NCBI GenBank assembly: GCA_021153285.1
Contig: JAGKTT010000061.1
Location: 1-12,112 of the forward strand
Source of the DNA: Bacteroidia bacterium
GTDB taxonomy: Bacteria; Bacteroidota; Bacteroidia; Bacteroidales; UBA932
Direction: 5' to 3'
Length of the DNA: 12,112 bases
Below the pieces are notes generated by a model, which saw only the letters and a list, made by a program, of their open reading frames with translations, was not told the origin of the DNA and made no database searches. A program made the translations under genes and the position numbers. This document shows, in pieces, positions 8,201 through 12,112 of this stretch. Position 1 is the first letter of the stretch; every line of letters starts with the position of its first letter.

Positions 8201-8896
8201 GATATCAAGGTTCTGTCTTTCACATATAGCAACGAACTCCTTTTTATAATGCTCCAATCGGTCTGTATAATTCTTACGTATTTTGCCTCCTTCCTCATAT
8301 AACTTATAGAAATATTCTCCCAAATAAGCACAACCGCTATCTTGCATTGCTTTAGTAAGAGACTTTATACTATCCTTGACTTTACCATCAGTATCTTTTG
8401 TCGTTTCTTTTCTATTACTAAGAAAACCTCTCCTCTGAACAATATGATAGAGAGCACGACCAAGTATATATCTATCAGACATAACAGATATATCTAGTTT
8501 TTGAGTCAGACAGATATACCTATTATGGTAAGGGTTCTTATTTGAACCATCGTCAGTCCTTTGCCAATCCAGAAAGTCCTCTTTCAAAGGATATATCTTA
8601 TGATTCTTCCATTCCAATAAATCCTCATCTGAAAGATATGGACACAAGCCTGATTTGACCAAGACCCGCAAGAGTTCAATTTTACGAAGACGTCTACGAA
8701 AATAATGTCTTCTTGAGGATCTGGCAGCTGTCCTCTCAGTAACCATTGGTTTTTCACCACTCTTGTCATGGGCGACTCCATCTTGAAAGATATTGACTCC
8801 CTTATCCAATAATGTGTATGACAAATCATCATTGTGCTGAACTATCGCCCAGCCGATGGAATTGGTACCCAAATCCAAACCTAGAACTTTCTCCAT
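5252..8896 (-). CDS. cas9: CRISPR RNA-guided endonuclease Cas9, type II-C
   Basis: Cas9 uses a crRNA:tracrRNA guide to cut double-stranded DNA next to a PAM. At 1214 residues this one lies within the range of Bacteroidota II-C enzymes. RuvC-I is at the N-terminus (VLGLDLGTNSIGWAIV, D8). The Arg-rich bridge helix spans about 54-82 (TERTAARSSRRHYFRRRLRK). A helical recognition lobe follows to about 570. RuvC-II has E587 (VRIEFSRWL), HNH has D667 and catalytic H670 (YDIEHTVPRSRGGDNS), and RuvC-III has H835 and D838 (SHAHHCVDAITIAC). The remaining 370 or so residues should hold the wedge and PAM-interacting domains. All nuclease residues are present, so the enzyme should be active. The ATG follows a probable - strand promoter by only about 10 nt. 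The PAM cannot be read from the sequence. Confidence 0.98.
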   Translation of the reverse strand: MEKVLGLDLGTNSIGWAIVQHNDDLSYTLLDKGVNIFQDGVAHDKSGEKPMVTERTAARSSRRHYFRRRLRKIELLRVLVKSGLCPYLSDEDLLEWKNHKIYPLKEDFLDWQRTDDGSNKNPYHNRYICLTQKLDISVMSDRYILGRALYHIVQRRGFLSNRKETTKDTDGKVKDSIKSLTKAMQDSGCAYLGEYFYKLYEEGGKIRKNYTDRLEHYKKEFVAICERQNLDIELRKALENAIFYQRPLKSQKGQVGHCTFEKNKTRCPISHPRYEEFRMWCFINNIKVKTWKDDDYRSLNSNEVEQIIPLFFRKTKNQFDFEDIAKKIAGKGNYCDKTDKSEKPYRFNYKMFTSVSGCPVSAGLRSIYGEDWLNQICGVYSLGEGKTPDQILNDIWHVLFSFDDEEKLKEWAKVKLQMSSEEADAFEKISVPQGYASLSLNAINKILPYLRKGYRYDEAVIMANLPAVMGCDAERLPDEVAENVAIIMEDNISNPLEKKKSIHQSVTEYLRDCHNVDCKRIEKLYHPSMIDTYQAALPVDGIYKLGSPRTSSVRNPMAMRALFRLRNLLNELLRDGKIDSDTLVRIEFSRWLNDSNIRKAIETYQREMKRIHDDYSAKIKEQMGDDYVPSDDEVLKYQLWEEQKHKCPYTNQEIGLSDFLGPDPKYDIEHTVPRSRGGDNSQMNKTLCESRFNRDIKKDSLPSELTNHSEIMAIVDGFGWQEEIDSLRKRLERTRGYSATKEEKDRKIQDRHYLKMKLDYLEGKLKRFAMTEVPEGFSNRQGVDIGIIGRYARMYLQTVFKRVSTVKGATTAAFRKMWGLQDYYSKKERVSHAHHCVDAITIACIGRNEYDRWAQYMRDEERYRLSAADRPHFPKPWETFTEDVLSVSDSILVPHYTPSNLSKHTKKRLRVRGKLQYGPNGEKLYVQGDTARCSLHEQTFYGAIKRDDEIKYVVRKSLDSLKLADVENIVDDVVREKVKTAIAEKGFKKAVSDTIWMNEELQIPIKKVRIFTGVKNPIRLKAHRDKSVHKHKRCLHVKNDGNYCMAIYEGNNDRGKIIRSYKLVNNLDAVNYFNGKTGLDNIVPYSDDKDLPLKCILKTGTMVLFYEKSPKELYECGVEELSKRLYKVIVMNKDGRVAFKYHLEARNDEKIKEDFWKEFKSEPPKLLTKGYSSINFVEPYPKLLLSKDNFNMMVEGYHFNITSAGKIIFKNVLW

Positions 8897-8912
8897 ATCA
8901 ACAGATTTTCCG

Positions 8913-8942
8913 TAAATTTAGGTAAAAGTATTTGAGGCCCAA
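8913..8942 (-). promoter_or_regulatory. Probable cas9 promoter
   Basis: On the - strand a TTG (8940-8942) is followed after 19 nt by TAAATTTA (8913-8920), which matches 7 of 8 positions of the Bacteroidota -7 box TAnnTTTG. Transcription would start near 8907, giving a roughly 10-nt leader before the cas9 ATG. The -33 element of the divergent tracrRNA promoter lies inside its spacer. Confidence 0.4.
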
Positions 8943-8960
8943 TAAAATTTGTTATATTTG
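8931..8960 (+). promoter_or_regulatory. tracrRNA promoter, Bacteroidota type
   Basis: TTTG at 8931-8934 is separated by 18 nt from TATATTTG at 8953-8960, a perfect TAnnTTTG box. The expected start is a few bases downstream, at about 8964-8967, exactly where similarity to the CRISPR repeat begins. Confidence 0.7.
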
Positions 8961-8963
8961 TCA

Positions 8964-9046
8964 TTGTAAGTTCTACATCTTACCACAATAAGGCTATATG
9001 CCGAAGGATAAAATTCCTATGCCTCCGCCTCGGTGGAGGCTTTTTG
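8964..9046 (+). ncRNA. tracrRNA (trans-activating CRISPR RNA), divergent from cas9
   Basis: The RNA of about 80 nt pairs with the crRNA repeat and docks it onto Cas9. The anti-repeat at 8971-8989 (TTCTACATCTTACCACAAT) pairs with the first 19 nt of the crRNA repeat, interrupted only by two U-U mismatches and starting with a G-U pair. It is followed by AAGGC, as in known tracrRNAs. A nexus hairpin follows (GGC 8992-8994 with GCC 9000-9002), then a 4-bp hairpin (AGGA 9005-9008 with TCCT 9015-9018) and the terminator stem (9021-9040) with five Ts. The 5' end (TTGTAA, 8964-8969) also matches the far end of the repeat, so the anti-repeat covers both ends of the repeat and skips about 10 nt of its middle. 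Confidence 0.93.
9021..9045 (+). terminator. tracrRNA intrinsic terminator
   Basis: A GC-rich stem, GCCTCC (9021-9026) with GGAGGC (9035-9040), can be extended by two pairs into the loop. It runs directly into TTTTT (9041-9045) and defines the tracrRNA 3' end. Confidence 0.88.
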
Positions 9047-9332
9047 ATTTGGTTTCACAGGAGAGCCTCCAGAACGCACTTCGCCCTGGTATTGCCTGTA
9101 CTTCTCGGAGTACTCCTGCCGCACCTTGATATCCCGTTCTATTATCGGTCCTAAAGCGAATCGCAACGGATGACTATTGACTGATCCGGACTCACCCACC
9201 TGATGTAGATAAATGATGCCACGTTAGACTCTTGTCCTGTTCACTCTGAGACAACAGGAATTTCCTATTGCAGTTGATAAGGTCAGCAAAAAAACGATAT
9301 ATGAGACAGGAAAGCTGTAAGCACTGTTGGTT
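9046..9332 (-). pseudogene. Fragment of a decayed gene next to the tracrRNA (unidentified)
   Basis: Two overlapping - strand open frames look like one broken gene. The upstream piece (9192-9332) contains FFADLINCNRKFLLSQSEQD and then STSGG before a stop. The downstream piece (open from 9223) reads ESGSVNSHPLRFALGPIIER and then VRQEYSEKYRQYQ. The pieces overlap where one frameshift would join them. The second frame remains open into the tracrRNA terminator and stops at 9017, but those last codons are probably accidental. A charged, helix-rich sequence with no recognised family. It may derive from a mobile element, but that is only inferred from the neighbourhood. Confidence 0.3.
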
Positions 9333-9391
9333 TCAGATATGGTCCTTTTCAACAAAGGAGGAAATATATTTACCGGAAATTTCAAGCCGCC

Positions 9392-9540
9392 TTAATCACT
9401 TAACATCCTGTAAGTTACACGCTGCATATTCTCGTTCGCCAGTTCCAATGTCAGGTCTGCCTCGACTTCATTTCAAGGTATTCCTCCACTGTCATCTGCA
9501 CTGTCACCATCGCATTGCTTCCACATTCCTGCCTTCTCAT
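9392..9540 (-). pseudogene. Frameshifted small ORF with coiled-coil-like tail
   Basis: The - strand frame from ATG at 9540 (or ATG at 9510) reads MVTVQMTVEEYLEMKSR and then meets a stop at 9451. In the adjacent frame the sequence continues as DLTLELANENMQRVTYRMLSD, ending in TAA at 9392-9394. Adding one base at about 9456 would restore a protein of about 40-50 residues with a TVEEYLEMK start and leucine-spaced helix. Similar short N-terminal blocks occur in Bacteroidota mobile-element proteins, but I cannot name the family. The + strand frames over this stretch look like antisense shadows. Confidence 0.3.
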
Positions 9541-9570
9541 AATCACTGATTTCAATAAATTTCACATAAT

Positions 9571-9602
9571 AAAAGCCATATCAATCCGAGAACTGATATG
9601 GC
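9571..9602 (-). terminator. Probable terminator of the ATPase transcript
   Basis: A perfect 9-bp inverted repeat (GCCATATCA 9575-9583 with TGATATGGC 9594-9602) has a 10-nt loop. Read on the - strand it is followed by TTTTATTAT. It lies about 230 nt beyond the ATPase stop codon. Confidence 0.5.
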
Positions 9603-9775
9603 AAATTAAACAGGTTGTTTTGGAAGCGCAAAATTTTACGAGTATTTTGCCGAGTTTACGAATTTTCAGTCTGAAAACTTATGAAATATCAGACTTGGGA
9701 CAAGACTTGGGACAAAATTACAACAAGTACTAGAATTAACGCAACTCTTTCACTATGAGTCAAACCAATCCTTTA

Positions 9776-9817
9776 TGACATCCTTTGTGACATCTTTTAT
9801 GACATCTTTAGTGACAT
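9776..9817. repeat. 12-bp tandem repeat (three copies plus a partial)
   Basis: TGACATC followed by five T-rich bases recurs at 9776-9787, 9788-9799 and 9800-9811, with TGACAT at 9812-9817. On the - strand the repeat is a 4-codon unit (KDVI/KDVT) in the same frame as the ATPase gene, starting 6 codons after its stop. Confidence 0.85.
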
Positions 9818-9833
9818 AACACTTAAGACCTTT

Positions 9834-11168
9834 TTACAAGAGAGGCGTCATATAGGCAGGAACATAGAGGGTTTCCTCTTCGCGGACAAAGTCCTTAGTA
9901 TAGATCAGATATCTATCCTTTATTCGGCTGGAGTACTTCGCACTAAATGCATCCAAAGATGTATGAGCCTTATATCCTGATGACTTGACTTCAACCGGGC
10001 AGAGTTTCGCTCCTCTTGAAAGGAGAAAATCCACTTCGTAATAATGCTTTTCATCCTTTGGCCACGTATGATAGAAGAGCCTGTTACCAGATGCCACCAA
10101 CATCTGAGCCACGAGATTCTCATACACATAGCCCAAATTCACCGGAAGCTTATCTGTCAGCAACTTGTCATATATGACGTTCTCGGTAAAGTCCTTATCC
10201 CAGAAAGCAAGAGTGATGAAAAGACCTGTATCGCCCACATAAAGTTTGAACTTATCATAATTGGCTGTTGTAGGCAGACCGACATTCGGATCATCAGTAT
10301 GATGAGACATATTTACGGTCTTGCTATCTTCCAGACTCTTCAGAAGTTCCATCTCCTTATTTTCTTCCACCTCGCCTATTACAGATGACGGAACATAACG
10401 AGAAACATTACGAGCTAAGATAGACGGTATTGACATAAACAGTTTGGAGACTCTCTCGGTTGGATCTATTTTGATGAAATCTTCCTCATATAGCCTTATG
10501 ATTCTCCTCTTTGCCTCATCCACCGCCTGCAAGTTATTGGTATCAAGATAGGCGTTTACTGCCTGTGGCATTCCTCCGACAAGCATATAAAGCCTCAGAT
10601 TCTTCTGAGCCTCTCTATGGGCTGCACCCAAAGGCATCTTCTTATCCCAAAATATCTGCAATAAAGGGAAGGTCGCAGTATCTCCCAAAGCCCACCTGAA
10701 CTCCTCGTAGTCCATAGGGTACATCTGAATACGATCTTCTTCGCTCGGAATTGTTATGCCCTCCGTATTCTTCTTGATACTTATCAAAGACCCTGTCTCG
10801 ATATAGTCATATCTTCCGTCTTGAACCAGATACTTGATCGCCTGTCTCGCCTTAGGGCAAGTCTGCACTTCATCAAATATGATTACAGACTGCCTGTCAT
10901 AAAGAATCTTAGAATAGATCTGCTGCAAACGAAGGAAGATGAAGTCCAGGTCCATCAAGTCATTGAACAAAGACTTCACCTCCTGACTTGCCTTGTTAAA
11001 GTCAATCAGGATATATGAGCGATATTCTTCCTGCGCAAACTTTTCAACTATAGTAGATTTACCAATACGACGAGCGCCTTCAATCAGAAGCGCAGTCTGG
11101 CCATTGCTCTTACGTTTCCACTCTCCGATGGCATTATAAATCTTACGTCTAAATACTCTTTTTTCCAT
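9834..11168 (-). CDS. AAA_14/DUF4143 ATPase
   Basis: From ATG 11168 this protein has 444 residues, the usual length of AAA_14-DUF4143 proteins, a large and poorly understood family very common in Bacteroidales. Walker A is GARRIGKST (G31-T39) and Walker B is SVIIFDEVQ (D99, E100). An ETGSLISI sensor-like strand and the MYPMDYEEFRWAL segment follow, as usual. The C-terminal DUF4143 part contains YYEVDF...PVEVKSS (D380, E393, K395), which resembles a PD-(D/E)xK nuclease core. A longer frame exists from 11219, but the promoter at 11187-11216 lies inside it, so the short start (11168, or ATG 11177) is preferred. It appears to be transcribed alone. Function unproven; DNA-related or toxin-like roles are suggested for relatives. 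Confidence 0.9.
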   Translation of the reverse strand: MEKRVFRRKIYNAIGEWKRKSNGQTALLIEGARRIGKSTIVEKFAQEEYRSYILIDFNKASQEVKSLFNDLMDLDFIFLRLQQIYSKILYDRQSVIIFDEVQTCPKARQAIKYLVQDGRYDYIETGSLISIKKNTEGITIPSEEDRIQMYPMDYEEFRWALGDTATFPLLQIFWDKKMPLGAAHREAQKNLRLYMLVGGMPQAVNAYLDTNNLQAVDEAKRRIIRLYEEDFIKIDPTERVSKLFMSIPSILARNVSRYVPSSVIGEVEENKEMELLKSLEDSKTVNMSHHTDDPNVGLPTTANYDKFKLYVGDTGLFITLAFWDKDFTENVIYDKLLTDKLPVNLGYVYENLVAQMLVASGNRLFYHTWPKDEKHYYEVDFLLSRGAKLCPVEVKSSGYKAHTSLDAFSAKYSSRIKDRYLIYTKDFVREEETLYVPAYMTPLL

Positions 11169-11186
11169 ATCGCTCATATTTGCCAG

Positions 11187-11216
11187 CAAATATAATGATA
11201 AATTACAGATAATCAA
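11187..11216 (-). promoter_or_regulatory. ATPase promoter, Bacteroidota type
   Basis: On the - strand TTG (11214-11216) is followed after exactly 19 nt by TATATTTG (11187-11194), a perfect TAnnTTTG box. The start would be near 11181, leaving a leader of only about 12 nt before ATG 11168. This decides the gene start. Confidence 0.7.
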
Positions 11217-11231
11217 CAAATAACAAAAACA

Positions 11232-11320
11232 TTTCCCGATTCCCCCGAGATTTTATTTACCCAAATCCCCGATTCCCCCAAGATTTTTTAAAGCATTTTC
11301 CCGGATTTCCCCAAGATTTT
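11232..11320. repeat. Three direct repeats with about 33-bp spacing upstream of the ATPase
   Basis: Three copies of a roughly 22-bp C-rich motif (core CCCGATTCCCCCAAGATTTT) lie at about 11232-11254, 11265-11289 and 11297-11320. The first two differ at a few positions; the third has CCCGGATTTCCCCAAGATTTT. The set occupies nearly the whole gap between the recombinase remnant and the ATPase promoter. The regular spacing of three helical turns suggests a protein-binding array or a tandemly copied element; the role is unknown. Confidence 0.8.
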
Positions 11321-11666
11321 AGGATTTCAACTTCAGGAGTCTGGAATTGAACTCCATCTGCTGGGCAAGAGGAAAAGCATCAATATATCGGTTAGTGATA
11401 TTGCTGTCTACAGAGTGGCCCATACTCTTTACAAGACGGCGGACACGTTTCTTGATGTTCTGGTCTTCCATAGCGACGCGCTTCCTCTTTTCGATTGGTG
11501 TTTGTGCATCACCATATATGCCTGGGAACACCAGCGAGCCTTTAATTGGCGGTGCTGCAATCTGATCAAGGATAGTCTGTATGAAGAACATATCCAAGTT
11601 TTTCACAAGCATACCAAGCAACACAGAAAGAGCGCAGATACATTCCGCTACTTGAAAATCAAGCAC
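11319..11666 (-). pseudogene. Remnant of a tyrosine recombinase with internal deletion
   Basis: The frame (115 codons from a GTG at 11666) carries pieces of a Bacteroides-type tyrosine recombinase. QTILDQIAAPPIKGSLVFP (about 30-48) and KRKRVAMEDQNIKKRVRRL correspond to the middle of the catalytic domain. SMGHSVDSNITNRYIDAFPL (81-100) corresponds to the end, with H84 and the nucleophile-like Y94, and then QQMEFNSRLL. Between RVRRLVK and SMGHS the roughly 30-residue block carrying the catalytic Arg and His (the ARHSFA motif in relatives) is missing, and the whole N-terminal half is absent. The first 30 residues do not look like recombinase. The protein cannot be a working integrase. It marks an old mobile-element end. 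Confidence 0.7.
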
Positions 11667-11687
11667 TTACGATTCTTTCGTGAGTGC
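11663..11687. repeat. 10-bp hairpin at the start of the recombinase remnant
   Basis: GCACTTACGA (11663-11672) pairs with TCGTGAGTGC (11678-11687), one pair being G-U, with a 5-nt loop. On the + strand it is followed by GTTTTGTT, so it could be an intrinsic terminator for + strand transcription, but there is no + strand gene before it. It covers the only start codon of the remnant frame. Confidence 0.5.
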
Positions 11688-11833
11688 GTTTTGTTATTAG
11701 GAAACTTTAGGGATCACCTGCAAAAGTATGTGTTTCGCTAAATAAGTTCTACCTTTTGCACATATAATATAAAGGTAATCACCGGCAAGACCCAGACACG
11801 TCGCTATGTAGCTTAATTTGAGCCGCTTTGAAA

Positions 11834-11965
11834 CCTTGGAACACAGAGAATTTCAATATAGAAGACGAGTTGGTGATTTCTGTGTTCCAAGGCCTTCATC
11901 GGCGCACCTTGAAACACAGAGAAGCACAATCTAGAGAGTGAGGAGAGGGTCAATGTGTTCGAAGG
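11834..11965. repeat. Two diverged copies of a hairpin element in tandem
   Basis: Copy 1: CCTTGGAACACAGA (11834-11847) and its perfect complement TCTGTGTTCCAAGG (11879-11892), with a 31-bp loop. Copy 2: CCTTGAAACACAGA (11907-11920) with TGTGTTCGAAGG (11954-11965), a less perfect match. The left halves also match as direct repeats 73 bp apart, sharing ACACAGAGAA, then CAAT and TAGA at the same offsets. This is a duplicated stem-loop unit that has since diverged. Confidence 0.85.
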
Positions 11966-12039
11966 TTTCAGTAAAGCCTAGCTGTAAGACGGTGAGAATT
12001 ACCTGTATCAAGCGCTCGAGCCTGAAATAGCCCAAGCTA

Positions 12040-12091
12040 ACCCGTTGAGCGGAAAATCATCATCTGGCTGCACTCCAGCCGCTCAACGGGT
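12040..12091. repeat. 13-bp perfect inverted repeat
   Basis: ACCCGTTGAGCGG (12040-12052) is exactly complementary to CCGCTCAACGGGT (12079-12091), with a 26-nt loop. The loop can form a small inner stem (GGCTG with CAGCC, partly competing with the outer stem). No T run follows, so it is not a typical terminator. Confidence 0.85.
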
Positions 12092-12112
12092 ATGGAATCA
12101 GCACCAATGAGC

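Larger units (their letters stand above)
9541..9833. other. Gene-free stretch downstream of the ATPase
   Basis: Nearly 300 bp without a supportable gene. It holds a - strand hairpin (9571-9602), a short direct repeat TTGGGACAA (9693-9701 and 9706-9714), and a 12-bp tandem repeat (9776-9817). Together with the broken genes at 9046-9540 this makes about 790 bp of degraded sequence between the tracrRNA and the ATPase gene. Confidence 0.5.
11688..12112. other. Gene-free region with long inverted repeats at right edge
   Basis: No supportable coding frame covers these 425 bp. They contain an 8-bp inverted repeat (TGCAAAAG 11719-11726 with CTTTTGCA 11753-11760), two related hairpins (11834-11965) and a strong 13-bp inverted repeat (12040-12091). 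A structured RNA or a small non-autonomous element is possible. I do not recognise tRNA, rRNA, tmRNA, RNase P or group II intron signatures. Confidence 0.5.

Noticed and set aside
4371..8896. Type II-A or II-B classification
   Set aside because: No csn2 or cas4 lies beside cas1-cas2. cas2 is followed directly by leader and array, so type II-C is the simplest reading.
9017..9045. Real coding sequence overlapping the tracrRNA terminator
   Set aside because: The last codons of the - strand frame are the complement of the terminator hairpin; the tracrRNA explains these bases better.
9268..9733. Two + strand open frames of 93 and 72 codons downstream of the tracrRNA
   Set aside because: Their composition (many His, Cys, Ser) looks antisense, and the - strand carries more fluent, if broken, coding sequence over the first one.
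11177..11219. ATPase start at the upstream ATG (11219)
   Set aside because: A perfect TTG-N19-TATATTTG promoter lies within this extension, so the transcript would begin after it. The extra residues are also not typical of the family.
11931..12057. A - strand open frame of about 40 codons through the hairpins
   Set aside because: It has no start codon and runs through inverted-repeat arms. No recognisable protein.

Overview
The window looks like a chromosomal segment of a Bacteroidota bacterium, most likely a Bacteroidales / Prevotella-like species. The grounds are moderate-to-low GC, two strong matches to the phylum-specific promoter pattern TTTG/TTG-N18-19-TAnnTTTG (at 8931-8960 and 11187-11216), and the protein families present (RhuM, AAA_14/DUF4143 ATPase, Bacteroides-type tyrosine recombinase remnant, a Cas9 without Csn2 or Cas4).

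Left part (1-2110, + strand): the end of a membrane protein gene, a GtrA-family flippase-like protein and a full-length cardiolipin synthase, packed with a 3-nt gap and a TGATG overlap. This is an ordinary envelope-lipid/glycan operon ending at a likely intrinsic terminator. Between it and the next gene lies about 350 bp that may hold a decayed membrane-protein gene on the - strand.

Centre (2376-9046): a complete type II-C CRISPR-Cas locus. On the - strand the order is cas9 (1214 aa, all RuvC and HNH residues present), cas1, cas2, an AT-rich leader, then an array of ten clear 36-bp repeats plus one decayed terminal repeat, with nine spacers of 29-30 bp. A shortened RhuM-family gene follows in the same direction. 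A tracrRNA lies upstream of cas9 on the opposite strand, with its own Bacteroidota promoter, a near-full anti-repeat, a nexus hairpin, a second hairpin and a terminator. crRNAs are read from the - strand: there the repeat begins GTTGTGGTTTGATG, which pairs with the tracrRNA. The array has two structural oddities. Two repeats are fused with no spacer (3379-3448), and the leader-distal repeat is split by about 12 bp.

Right part (9046-12112): an eroded accessory region. Fragments of frameshifted small genes lie beside the tracrRNA. An intact AAA_14/DUF4143 ATPase follows, with its own promoter, three 33-bp-phased direct repeats upstream and a 12-bp tandem repeat in frame after its stop codon. 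Beyond it are the remains of a tyrosine recombinase that has lost the Arg-His part of its catalytic domain, and about 350 bp of long inverted repeats with no gene.

The CRISPR locus is a recognised type, and I do not see an unmistakably new system. The points most worth a second look are the anti-repeat that matches both ends of the repeat but skips its middle, the overlapping divergent cas9/tracrRNA promoters, the spacerless repeat pair, the repeats around the ATPase, and the paired hairpin element at the right edge.
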